Shown: positions 17,793 through 25,608 of the stretch, in pieces
How the letters are laid out: each line of letters begins with the position of its first letter
How positions within the stretch are numbered: the first letter of the stretch is position 1
Made by a program: the position numbers and the translations under genes
Origin: Orlajensenia stereocauli
GTDB taxonomy: Bacteria; Actinomycetota; Actinomycetes; Actinomycetales; Microbacteriaceae
Strand: one strand, 5' to 3'
NCBI RefSeq assembly: GCF_039548895.1
Contig: NZ_JBCLVG010000001.1
DNA length: 64,000 nucleotides
Notes under the pieces: model-generated
What the model saw: the letters and a program-made list of their open reading frames with translations, nothing else
Databases searched by the model: none
Told to the model about the DNA's origin: nothing

Positions 17793-20354
17793 CTACTGCT
17801 TCGCCTTCAGCACCAGGGTGTCCTTCGCGGACTTCTCGACCGCCGACGGCGTGAACTTCCACGGGCGGGTGCGGTGAGTCTGCCAGAGCGGAGTCTGATC
17901 GTCATAGTTCGGGTGGAACGCGTGGCCTGATGCCCCGGTCAGGTTGACCCAGGTCGAATCGTTGAAGTCGGCCAGGCTGATCACCTGGCGCATCGACGGA
18001 ACCCAGTGCACGTCGTAGCTGCTCTCCTGGGCGTCCCAGCCGACGGCGTTCACCACGGAGGAGCTGCCGCCGACGGAGTAGGGTCCGCGGTTGAACAGCC
18101 ACTCGATGGGGGCTATGCCCGATTCGCCGAAGCTGGCGTGGGTGAGTTGGAGGGTGTGCAGGCTGCCCCACGACCAGCGTTCCGGATCTGTGCCCATCGA
18201 CTCGATGCCCTCGTCGTAGGCCTTCTCGGCTGCGTAGGCGAGCATCGCGTCGCGCCCCTCGACGCCGAGTTTCTCGTTCGTCCACCACGGGGACTCCGGC
18301 TCGTCGAGCAGCGACCCGACGACGCCGAACCACCTGTCGCCGCCGGCGGGCTTGGTGCCCTCAGGGAGCTTGTCGTCGAACATCGCGCCGAGGAGGTGCC
18401 GCCAGGTCATGTTGAAGTAGGCGGCTGCCGCGCTGTCGACGTCGTCGCGGTGGTCCCACTTCGCGAGCAGTGCCGCGCCCTTCCTCGCGTCGCCGGACAG
18501 CTTCAGCTTCGCGATGATCGGGGCCAGGGCCACGGCGTTCAGGTCGGTGTTGTCGGCCTGGATCGAGTCCATGGTCTTCACCGTGATCTTCTTCTTCGCC
18601 GCGACCACGTCCTGCAGGCGGGTCGTGATCTGCTGGGCCCTGTAGCCCAGGTCCCAGTCCTTCGTGATGAGCGAGGGGTAGTCCTGACCGACGGCGGCGT
18701 TGTTCGCCGTGACGATCAGGCCGCTGGCCGGATTCAGCAGGCTGGGCAGCGAACCGAAGGGGATGAATCCGCTCCAGCCGTTGCCACTCGTCCAGCCGGG
18801 CAGCGGAACGGTCCCGTCGCCGGCCTTGCGCACCGGGATGAGCCCGGGCGCCTGATAGCCGATGTTGCCGTCGACATCGGCGTAGAGCAGGTTCTGCGAC
18901 GGCACGTCGAACACCGCGGCCGCAGCCCGGAAATCGTCCCAGCTTCTGGCCCTGTCGAGGGCGAAGATGGACGAGGCCGTTCGACCGGGCGTCAGGGCGG
19001 TCCACTGCAGCGAGAGCTGGTAGTCGCCTTCCGGCAGATCTGCGGATGCCGGATAGTCGGCCGCGATCGTGCCGAAGGCGTCTGTGATCCCGGTGACGAG
19101 CGGGCCGCGTCCGGTCGCGCGGATCTCGATGTCGACGGGATCGCCGCCGGCCACGGTGATGGTCTCGGTGTGCGAGCGCAGGGCGACCTGAGCTCCGTCG
19201 AGCTCGTACTCGTCGCCCGAGACCTTCTCCAGGTAGAGGTCGGCGACGTCGGGCCCGAGGTTGGTGAAGCCCCACGCGACCTTGTCGTTGTGGCCGATGA
19301 TCACGCCGGGCACTCCGGAGAAGCTGTACCCGGCGACGGCGAACGGACATTGCGTCGTCACCTCGACGCAGCGCAGGCCCACCTGGTACCAGACCGAGGG
19401 CATCACCGCACCGAGGTGGGGGTCGTTGGCGAGGATGGGCGCCTCGGTGTCGGTGAGGGCGCCGGATGCGACCCACGAGTTGGAGCCGATCTCGTTGCCG
19501 GCCGGCCCGATGAGCTCGGGGAGGGCCGCGAGAGTGCTCTGCAGCTGGCGGAGGACCGGTGCTGCCGCCGTGGCGGCATCCGTCGTCTCATCATTCGACA
19601 GGGGAGTCGACGAGACGGATGCCGGAGCCGCGACGGCGCCGCCCACGATCGTCGGGTGCGTGGCGAAGGGGTAGTCGGGGTGCAGTTGCTCCACCTCGGC
19701 CGGGCTGAGGGCCGTGGAGAGCAGGGCGCGGTCGATCTCGTCCTCGAGATTCGAGCGCAGGTCCCAGGCCATGGCCTTGAGCCAAGCGAGCGAATCGGCC
19801 ACGGTCCACTTGTAGGGCGTGTAGTCGGGATTCTGCAGGCCGAGAACGGCGTACTCGAGCGAGATGTCTGCGCCGGAGTGCGACCTCAGATAGGCGTTCA
19901 CGCCGTCGGCGTAGGCCTGGTAGTAGCTCAGCGTGGTCTCGTCGAGCAGCTCCACCTCCTTCTCGGCGACGGCCCGCCACCCGAGGGTGCGGATGAAGGC
20001 GTCGGTGGGCACCTGGCTCTCGCCGAAGAGCTCGGCGAGCCGTCCGCTGGTCACGTGGCGGCGGAAGTCCATCTCCCAGAAGCGGTCCTGGGCCGTCACA
20101 TAGCCCTGCGCCATGAACAGGTCGGTCGCGGTCTCGGCGACGATCTGCGGGATGCCGGCAGAGTCTCGGTAGACCGTGACGTCGCGGTGCAGCTCGGAGA
20201 GGTCGACACGACCCGACATCGTCGGGAAGGACCGCTGGACGGTCCAGACGCCGACGCCCGCGGCGATGACGGCGAGCACGAGCACGCTGACGAGGAGGCC
20301 GATCAGCACCCTGATGCCGCGGTGCCTGCTCGTGCGGGGGGAGTCGGTGCCCAC
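17793..20354 (-). CDS. Penicillin acylase family protein (Ntn hydrolase)
   Basis: 853 residues. An N-terminal membrane anchor/signal (about residues 15-38) precedes the alpha chain. The autocatalytic junction lies near GSNSWVASG, where the Ser of SNSW becomes the N-terminal nucleophile of the beta chain. The following ANDPHLG is also conserved. These enzymes hydrolyse amide bonds of beta-lactams or, more often in soil bacteria, acyl-homoserine lactones and other N-acyl compounds outside the cell. Start GTG 20354 has AAGGAG five bases upstream. Substrate cannot be told from sequence. Confidence 0.9.
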   Translation of the reverse strand: MGTDSPRTSRHRGIRVLIGLLVSVLVLAVIAAGVGVWTVQRSFPTMSGRVDLSELHRDVTVYRDSAGIPQIVAETATDLFMAQGYVTAQDRFWEMDFRRHVTSGRLAELFGESQVPTDAFIRTLGWRAVAEKEVELLDETTLSYYQAYADGVNAYLRSHSGADISLEYAVLGLQNPDYTPYKWTVADSLAWLKAMAWDLRSNLEDEIDRALLSTALSPAEVEQLHPDYPFATHPTIVGGAVAAPASVSSTPLSNDETTDAATAAAPVLRQLQSTLAALPELIGPAGNEIGSNSWVASGALTDTEAPILANDPHLGAVMPSVWYQVGLRCVEVTTQCPFAVAGYSFSGVPGVIIGHNDKVAWGFTNLGPDVADLYLEKVSGDEYELDGAQVALRSHTETITVAGGDPVDIEIRATGRGPLVTGITDAFGTIAADYPASADLPEGDYQLSLQWTALTPGRTASSIFALDRARSWDDFRAAAAVFDVPSQNLLYADVDGNIGYQAPGLIPVRKAGDGTVPLPGWTSGNGWSGFIPFGSLPSLLNPASGLIVTANNAAVGQDYPSLITKDWDLGYRAQQITTRLQDVVAAKKKITVKTMDSIQADNTDLNAVALAPIIAKLKLSGDARKGAALLAKWDHRDDVDSAAAAYFNMTWRHLLGAMFDDKLPEGTKPAGGDRWFGVVGSLLDEPESPWWTNEKLGVEGRDAMLAYAAEKAYDEGIESMGTDPERWSWGSLHTLQLTHASFGESGIAPIEWLFNRGPYSVGGSSSVVNAVGWDAQESSYDVHWVPSMRQVISLADFNDSTWVNLTGASGHAFHPNYDDQTPLWQTHRTRPWKFTPSAVEKSAKDTLVLKAKQ

Positions 20355-20415
20355 GTCACTCCTTCGTGATCATCGCCTATGCAGTCTGGGCAGCCTATCC
20401 GCAACCGTGGAGTCG

Positions 20416-20488
20416 CCGGGGAGGCGATTCGATGAGTCTCGCCCAAGGATGCCCGCCGAACCCCAGACTCATCGGATCGCCTCCCCGG
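20416..20488. repeat. Large 24-bp-stem palindrome between dapD and the acylase gene
   Basis: Arms 20416-20439 and 20465-20488 pair over all 24 positions, with one G:T pair and a 25-base loop. A second small hairpin (GCTTGC-GTC-GCAAGC) lies at 20488-20502 next to the dapD stop. On the minus strand this is the 3' flank of dapD, so it could end that transcript. Its size is more than a terminator needs, and it may be a REP- or MITE-like insertion. No second copy was seen in the window. Confidence 0.8.
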
Positions 20489-20509
20489 CTTGCGTCGCAA
20501 GCGGGGGAG

Positions 20510-21472
20510 CTAGGCGTGCAGGGCCTCGTTCAGCAGGATGCCGTGACCACTGCGCGTGAGCACCTCGACGGCGCCGGACACCGAATTGCGGCGGAACAGC
20601 AGGTTGGGCACTCCCGAGAGTGTCGCCGCCTTCACGCTGCGCTGGATCGGGTTCGACGGGTCCACCACGACGACCTTGGTGCCCGCGGTGACGTAGAGTC
20701 CGGCCTCCACCACCGTGTCGTCGCCGATCGAGATGCCGATGCCCGAATTGGCGCCGAGCAGGGCGCGCTCGCCGATGCTGACCCGCTGGGTTCCGCCGCC
20801 CGAGAGGGTGCCCATGATGGAGGCGCCGCCCCCGATGTCGCTGCCGTCGCCCACGACGACGCCCTGCGAGATGCGGCCCTCCACCATGGAGGTGCCGAGG
20901 GTTCCCGCGTTGAAGTTCACGAACCCCTCGTGCATGACCGTGGTGCCGGGAGAGAGGTGCGCGCCGAGGCGCACGCGGGAGGCATCCGCGATCCGCACAC
21001 GCTCGGGCACGACGTAGTCGATGAGCCGCGGGAACTTGTCGAGGCCGACGGCGCTGATTCCGGCGCGCTGCAGCGTCGGGCGGAGGCGCGCGAAGTCGTC
21101 GGGGTGCACGGGGCCGGCCGTCGTCCACGCCACGTTCGGCAGGTGTCCGAAGATGCCGTCGAGGTTGAGGGTGTTGGGGGCGACGAGCAGGTGCGAGAGC
21201 AGGTGCAGCCGCAGGTACGCGTCTGGAGTCGATGCTGGCGCCGCATCCAGGTCGATCTCGACCGTGACGACCTCGGTGCGCACGTTCCTGCGTTCGTCGG
21301 CGCCGCCGGCGTTCTCGAGATCAGGGGGAACGGATGCCGCAGCCGGCCGCACCCCGAGCCGGGGCGCCGGGAACCAGGTGTCGAGCACCGTACCGTCGCC
21401 GGCGATGGTGGCGAGGCCGTGACCCCAGGCGGCGCGGGCGGACGAGGGTGCGGAGGCGTCGGTCTCAGGCAT
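20510..21472 (-). CDS. dapD: Tetrahydrodipicolinate N-succinyltransferase DapD
   Basis: 320 residues, the long actinobacterial form of DapD. The central left-handed beta-helix is visible as repeated hexapeptides (DASRVRLGAHLSPGTTVMHEGFV region) after an N-terminal domain of about 170 residues. It uses succinyl-CoA to succinylate tetrahydrodipicolinate in the lysine/diaminopimelate pathway. It diverges from dapE, which acts two steps later, with only 56 bp between their starts, so the two promoters overlap and are probably co-regulated. Confidence 0.93.
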   Translation of the reverse strand: MPETDASAPSSARAAWGHGLATIAGDGTVLDTWFPAPRLGVRPAAASVPPDLENAGGADERRNVRTEVVTVEIDLDAAPASTPDAYLRLHLLSHLLVAPNTLNLDGIFGHLPNVAWTTAGPVHPDDFARLRPTLQRAGISAVGLDKFPRLIDYVVPERVRIADASRVRLGAHLSPGTTVMHEGFVNFNAGTLGTSMVEGRISQGVVVGDGSDIGGGASIMGTLSGGGTQRVSIGERALLGANSGIGISIGDDTVVEAGLYVTAGTKVVVVDPSNPIQRSVKAATLSGVPNLLFRRNSVSGAVEVLTRSGHGILLNEALHA

Positions 21473-21516
21473 GTCCCCCAGCGTAACGGCGGCGGAAGGC
21501 CGAGCATCGCGATCAA

Positions 21517-21522
21517 TAGACT
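21517..21522 (+). promoter_or_regulatory. TANNNT box six bases before dapE (leaderless promoter)
   Basis: TAGACT lies exactly six bases before the dapE ATG, so transcription should begin at or next to the A of ATG. The GGAGG between them is too close to serve as a ribosome site. Confidence 0.6.
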
Positions 21523-21528
21523 GGAGGC

Positions 21529-22626
21529 ATGCCGGTGAACGACGTCTCCACGCCAGTGCTCGACCTGTCGGCTGACGTCGTCGCCATCACGAGGGCCATC
21601 TGCGACATCGAGTCGGTCTCAGGTGACGAGACCCCGTTGGCGGATGCCATCGCCACGGCGCTCGCGGGCTACGCGCACCTCGAGGTCATCCGCGACGGCG
21701 ACACCATCGTGGCCAGAACGAACCTCGGTCGAGACAAGCGCGTGGTGATCGCCGGCCACATCGACACCGTGCCGCTGAAGGACAATCTGCCGACCCGGTT
21801 CGAGACCGAGGGCGGAGTCGACTACCTCTGGGGCCGAGGAACGGTCGACATGAAGGGCGGAGTGGCCGTGCAACTCGCCTTGGCGCCCGAGCTCGCAGAC
21901 CCGATCGTCGACATCACCTGGCTGTTCTACGACGGCGAGGAGGTCTCATCGGACAAGAACGGCCTGGGGCGCCTCGCCCGCAACAGTCCCGAGCTGCTTG
22001 AGGGCGACTTCGCGATCCTCGGAGAGCCGAGCAACGCCTCGGTCGAGGGCGGATGCAACGGCACCGTGCGGGTGGAGCTGCGGGCCTTCGGCCAGCGCGC
22101 GCACTCCGCGCGTTCGTGGGTGGGCGACAACGCCATCCACAAGGCCGGCCCGCTCCTCGACCGTCTGGCGGCCTACGAGCCGCGCTCGGTCGAGGTCGAA
22201 GGCCTCGTCTACAGGGAGGGCCTCAACGCCGTCGGCATCACCGGAGGGGTCGCCGGCAACGTCATCCCCGACGAGGTGATGGTGCACGTGAACTACCGAT
22301 TCGCTCCGAGCCGCACGGTGGCCGAGGCCATCGAGCACCTGCGCGAGCTGTTCCCCGAGTACGAGCTCACGGTCGTCGACCAGGCCGAGGGCGCCAGGCC
22401 CGGTCTCGACGCCGAGCTCGCCCAGGAGTTCCTCGCCGCTGTGGGGGCAGAGGCGAAGCCCAAGTACGGCTGGACCGATGTCGCCCGCTTCAGCGCCCTC
22501 GGCATCCCCGCCGTCAACTTCGGCCCCGGCGACCCCTTGCTGGCCCACCACGACCAGGAGCGCGTGCCCGTCGAGCAGATCGCCGAGTGCGCCCGGGCGC
22601 TGCGTACATGGCTGAACGGGCGCTGA
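21529..22626 (+). CDS. dapE: Succinyl-diaminopimelate desuccinylase DapE
   Basis: 365 residues of the M20 metallopeptidase family. Likely zinc and catalytic residues are visible: His77 and Asp79 in GHIDTVP, Asp107 in GRGTVDMKGG, the Glu137-Glu138 pair in YDGEEVSS, and a late HHDQERV histidine. It removes succinate from N-succinyl-LL-diaminopimelate. The start is set by the promoter box six bases upstream. The 3' end overlaps the mannosyltransferase gene by 19 bp. Confidence 0.94.
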   Translation: MPVNDVSTPVLDLSADVVAITRAICDIESVSGDETPLADAIATALAGYAHLEVIRDGDTIVARTNLGRDKRVVIAGHIDTVPLKDNLPTRFETEGGVDYLWGRGTVDMKGGVAVQLALAPELADPIVDITWLFYDGEEVSSDKNGLGRLARNSPELLEGDFAILGEPSNASVEGGCNGTVRVELRAFGQRAHSARSWVGDNAIHKAGPLLDRLAAYEPRSVEVEGLVYREGLNAVGITGGVAGNVIPDEVMVHVNYRFAPSRTVAEAIEHLRELFPEYELTVVDQAEGARPGLDAELAQEFLAAVGAEAKPKYGWTDVARFSALGIPAVNFGPGDPLLAHHDQERVPVEQIAECARALRTWLNGR

Positions 22627-23861
22627 CCCGGGGTTCCGAGCCGCGCGCCTCGGAACGGCCGCAGAAACGGATCCTGCCCATCGCAGTGGTCGTGCGCTGG
22701 CGGATCATGCCCTGGTGGCTGCGGGTCGTCATCGTCTACGCAGCTTCGCGTGTGGTGACGACAGTGCTCATGCTCGTGCTCGCCGGCATGCAGGAGGCGA
22801 ATCCGTGGACGGGCGCGCACCCCGCATACGCCGCCTTCGCCAACATCTGGGACGGCCGCTGGTACGAGATCATCGCCGGCTACGGCTATCCCAGCGAGCT
22901 CCCGCTGACGGATGACGGTCACATCGGTGAGAACGCCTGGGCCTTCATGCCCGGATACCCCGCGCTCGTGCGCGTTCTCATGGAGGTCACCGGGCTGCAG
23001 TGGAGCGGCCTCGCGGTGTTCGTCTCCGTGATGTTCGGGCTGGGAGCCGCCCTGCTGTTCCACCGTCTGCTGCGCACTCGCCTCGACGCCTCGACGACGC
23101 TGTTCGCCGTCACCCTGTTCTGCTTCGCCCCGCTGTCGCCGATACTGCAGGTGGGATACGCGGAGTCGATGTACCTCTTCCTCCTCACCCTCGCACTGCT
23201 GCTCCTCGTGCGGCGGCGCTATGGGCTGCTGTTCCCCGTGGTGGCCGTCATGGCGCTCACCCGTCCGAGCGGCCTGGCTTTCGCCCTCGCTCTCGGCCTG
23301 CACGTGATGCACCGCTGGTTCACCCGCTCCCGCGACCCGTTCCCGGCACGCGAGATGGTCGCATCCGTCTCCGTCACGGTCTTCACCGGGCTGATGGGCC
23401 TGGCCTGGCCGGCTGCCGCCTGGATCGTGACGGGCAGCATCACCGCGTACACCGACACCGAGCTGGCCTGGCGTGCGCCCTACATCGGCTACCAGGAGCT
23501 CATCCCGTTCACGGCGTGGTTCCAGAGCGGAGCCTGGTGGCTCGGGTCGCCGACCGGCTACATCGTGGTCTCGGCTCTCATCGTGGGTTTCGGAGCCGCG
23601 TTGTTCCTCCCCGCGGTGCGGCGGTTGGGCGTCGACCTGCGGTTCTGGGTGGCGAGCTACGCGCTCTACCTGCTGGCCGTGTTCTTTCCGCAGTCGAGCA
23701 CCTTCCGGCTGTTGACACCGCTGTTCCCTCTGCTGGGAGCCCTCGCTCAGCCGCGCTCTCGGCTCTACAGGACGGCCCTGGTGCTCGTCTTCGTCGCCCT
23801 GCAGTGGGGCTGGCTCTACATCTGCTGGGCCTATATCGGCTACGACTGGAGCCCGCCGTGA
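22608..23861 (+). CDS. PIG-V-like polyprenol-dependent mannosyltransferase
   Basis: 417 residues from ATG 22608, inside the dapE 3' end. The longer open frame upstream is dapE antisense-free shadow and is not used. About ten membrane helices occur. The DGRWYEIIAGYGYP loop after the first helix, then AFMPGYPALVR, are hallmark sequences of the PIG-V/GT-C glycosyltransferases, where an Asp in the first loop is catalytic. Such enzymes use polyprenyl-phosphate-mannose to extend lipids or glycoproteins on the outer membrane face. Acceptor unknown. Confidence 0.8.
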   Translation: MAERALTRGSEPRASERPQKRILPIAVVVRWRIMPWWLRVVIVYAASRVVTTVLMLVLAGMQEANPWTGAHPAYAAFANIWDGRWYEIIAGYGYPSELPLTDDGHIGENAWAFMPGYPALVRVLMEVTGLQWSGLAVFVSVMFGLGAALLFHRLLRTRLDASTTLFAVTLFCFAPLSPILQVGYAESMYLFLLTLALLLLVRRRYGLLFPVVAVMALTRPSGLAFALALGLHVMHRWFTRSRDPFPAREMVASVSVTVFTGLMGLAWPAAAWIVTGSITAYTDTELAWRAPYIGYQELIPFTAWFQSGAWWLGSPTGYIVVSALIVGFGAALFLPAVRRLGVDLRFWVASYALYLLAVFFPQSSTFRLLTPLFPLLGALAQPRSRLYRTALVLVFVALQWGWLYICWAYIGYDWSPP

Positions 23862-23927
23862 TGGCACCGCGACGGCCCGGGCGTACTGGGGGCACGGCCG
23901 TGATTTCGGATAGTACTCCCAGCAGGG

Positions 23928-23933
23928 GATAAT
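23928..23933 (+). promoter_or_regulatory. Possible -10 box (GATAAT) for the DUF3117 gene
   Basis: GATAAT differs from TATAAT by one base and lies 32 bases before the ATG, which has its own ribosome site GAAAGGGG. A normal leadered promoter. Confidence 0.45.
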
Positions 23934-23964
23934 GGAAGCAGTCTTGCCACGAAAGGGGAACTCA

Positions 23965-24138
23965 ATGGCGGCGATGAAGCCACGTACTGGTGACGGACCG
24001 ATGGAGGCCGTGAAGGAGGGTCGTCTCATCATCGTTCGCGTTCCACTGGAAGGCGGGGGACGACTGGTCGTCTCCGTCAACGACGCTGAGGCGAAGGAAC
24101 TGCACGACGCTCTCGAGAAGGTCGTCGCGCCGGTCTAG
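23965..24138 (+). CDS. DUF3117 small conserved protein
   Basis: 57 residues from ATG 23965 (GAAAGGGGAA upstream). The sequence MAAMKPRTGDGPMEAVKEGR with the EGGGRLVVSVNDAEAKEL tail is the near-invariant DUF3117 protein of actinobacteria (Rv1211-like). It is a compact predicted beta protein in the cytosol, with no assigned function. An upstream in-frame ATG at 23932 would add 11 residues outside the family. A terminator follows. Confidence 0.92.
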   Translation: MAAMKPRTGDGPMEAVKEGRLIIVRVPLEGGGRLVVSVNDAEAKELHDALEKVVAPV

Positions 24139-24153
24139 CCTGCGCACATGTGA

Positions 24154-24192
24154 AGCTGGTCCGGAGCCGAGAGGCACCGGGCCAGCTCTTTG
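24154..24192 (+). terminator. Terminator after the DUF3117 gene
   Basis: An 11-bp stem with one G:T pair (24154-24164 with 24177-24187) and a 12-base loop is followed by CTTTG. The remaining bases to 24316 hold no further feature beyond two GGATGC motifs. Confidence 0.65.
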
Positions 24193-24315
24193 CGTCTCAT
24201 CCGCGCTGCGGATGCCTTCGAGGCGCACGCTGTAACGGGTTTGGGCGAGTGCCCGCAGCCGGGACATGTCGGCATGCCGGGTCGACGGATGCAGCCCTGT
24301 TGCGCCCGCTCGGGG

Positions 24316-24948
24316 CTAGGAGAGCAGCTTCGAGATCTGCAGGAGCCCGTCGCCGGCCGGCGACAGTGCGCTCAGCACGGCGGTCGAGCCCGAGATCTCG
24401 GTGATCAGCGAGCGGAACCCGCTGGCCACCTCGTCGCGCTGCGCCGGGTCGGCGACGCGTCCGCGCCAGAGTGCGTGCGGAACCAGCACAGTGCCGCCGG
24501 GCTTCGCCAGGCGCAGACCGTGCTCGACGTACTCGATGACCGACTGGGGGTCGGCGTCGACGAAGACGACGTCGTAGGAGTTCTCGTTCATGCGGGGGAG
24601 CACCTCGCCGGCGCGGCCCGCGATCAGGCGGATGCGGTTGGCGGCGATCCCGGCTTCGAGCAGGTTCGTGCGGGCGTGCTGCTGGTGGTCGACCTCTGAG
24701 TCGATCGACGTGAGGGTCGCATCCGGGGCCCCGCGCAGAAGCCATAGGCCTGAGACGCCGACACCGGTGCCGATCTCGACGATCGCCGATGCCGAGTGCG
24801 CCGCGGCGATGACGGCTGCCTGTGCTCCGATGGCGGGGGAGATCGGTTCGATGCCCAACTCCAACGACTGCTGACGCGCCTTCGCGATGGATTCGGGCTC
24901 GCCGACGATGTCGTCGACGTACTTCCAGTTGAGGTCTTTGTCGGACAC
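24316..24948 (-). CDS. SAM-dependent O-methyltransferase (caffeoyl-CoA/catechol type)
   Basis: About 210 residues. The SAM-binding motif is VEIGTGVGVSGLWLL, followed by an acidic strand TSIDSEVDHQ and the catalytic-metal region VVFVDADPQS. The start is taken as GTG 24948, with GGGAG five bases upstream; a TTG four codons earlier is less likely. The neighbour order methyltransferase-tatB matches M. tuberculosis Rv1220c...Rv1224, but the sigE-type sigma factor found between them there is absent here. A TAGGCT box lies upstream. Substrate unknown. Confidence 0.87.
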   Translation of the reverse strand: MSDKDLNWKYVDDIVGEPESIAKARQQSLELGIEPISPAIGAQAAVIAAAHSASAIVEIGTGVGVSGLWLLRGAPDATLTSIDSEVDHQQHARTNLLEAGIAANRIRLIAGRAGEVLPRMNENSYDVVFVDADPQSVIEYVEHGLRLAKPGGTVLVPHALWRGRVADPAQRDEVASGFRSLITEISGSTAVLSALSPAGDGLLQISKLLS

Positions 24949-25019
24949 GTTAGCTCCCAAGATGATCGATCCCAGCCTAGAGCCGGCCCCGAGCGACGGG
25001 AGGATGCCTCGCCGCGGGT

Positions 25020-25025
25020 TATCCT
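25020..25025 (+). promoter_or_regulatory. TANNNT box six bases before tatB (leaderless promoter)
   Basis: TATCCT ends six bases before the tatB ATG. No ribosome site is present between them. Confidence 0.6.
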
Positions 25026-25031
25026 GATGGC

Positions 25032-25517
25032 ATGTTCGGGCTGACCTTCGAGAAACTCCTCATCATCGGGGTCATCGCCGTGTTCCTGCTCGGACCCGAG
25101 CGCCTGCCGCACTACGCGGCACAGCTCGGACGGCTGGTCCGCCAGCTCCGCGACATGGCCAACGGCGCCAAGGATCGCATGCGCGATGAGATGGGCCCCG
25201 ACTTCGACGACGTCGACTGGAAGAAGCTCGACCCGCGGCAGTACGATCCGCGCCGCATCATCCGCGAGGCCCTGCTCGACGAGGAGCCCGTGGCGACCCC
25301 GACGGTGTCGCGCTCGGGCGCACCTGTCGTCGCCACGGCCGGGGCTGCTGGGGGTGCCGCAGTTGGCGGCGTTGCGGGAGGTGCCGCCGTTGGCGGCGTT
25401 GCTGGGGCTGGCGCATCCGGGACCATCGGCGTGAATCCGAACTCCGCGTACCTGCAGAAGAAGCGGTCGGCCGAGATGGCGGCCGTGCCCACGCCGTTCG
25501 ACTCCGAGGCGACCTAG
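25032..25517 (+). CDS. tatB: Sec-independent protein translocase subunit TatB
   Basis: 161 residues. One N-terminal membrane helix (about 5-22) is followed by the conserved FLLGPERLP turn, an amphipathic helix (YAAQLGRLVRQLRDMANG) and an acidic region DFDDVDWKKLDPRQYDP, which is the actinobacterial TatB signature. It recognises twin-arginine substrates with TatC. The EfeB peroxidase in this window is a candidate client. Residues about 107-124 hold two tandem copies of GGAAVGGVA-like sequence, and the C-terminus is otherwise low in complexity. Confidence 0.92.
   Translation: MFGLTFEKLLIIGVIAVFLLGPERLPHYAAQLGRLVRQLRDMANGAKDRMRDEMGPDFDDVDWKKLDPRQYDPRRIIREALLDEEPVATPTVSRSGAPVVATAGAAGGAAVGGVAGGAAVGGVAGAGASGTIGVNPNSAYLQKKRSAEMAAVPTPFDSEAT
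25350..25403 (+). repeat. Two tandem 27-bp units inside tatB
   Basis: Units 25350-25376 and 25377-25403 are 24 of 27 identical, encoding GGAAVGGVA twice in the flexible tail. Copy number could vary by replication slippage. Confidence 0.8.
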
Positions 25518-25608
25518 CCTCCGTTCGCATCTGGCGGGGTTTCGGTGCATCGGCGGATGTTCCTGCCACCGCCGAAGCCGTGAAAGTCCGCCGAGTGGCG
25601 AATGCGGG

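Noticed and set aside
18006..20369. A 787-codon plus-strand frame opposite the penicillin acylase gene
   Set aside because: The minus-strand product has the Ntn-hydrolase motifs and a good ribosome site. The plus-strand one has no recognisable feature.
22053..22607. N-terminal extension of the mannosyltransferase frame
   Set aside because: This part runs inside dapE in another frame, is Arg/Gly-rich and has no ribosome site. The real start is 22608.
24190..24699. Plus-strand frame over the O-methyltransferase
   Set aside because: Antisense to a gene with clear SAM-binding motifs; no supporting start or domain.
25350..25403. Possible CRISPR or structured repeat in tatB
   Set aside because: Just two coding units with no spacers; a protein tail repeat. 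No CRISPR array was found anywhere in the window.
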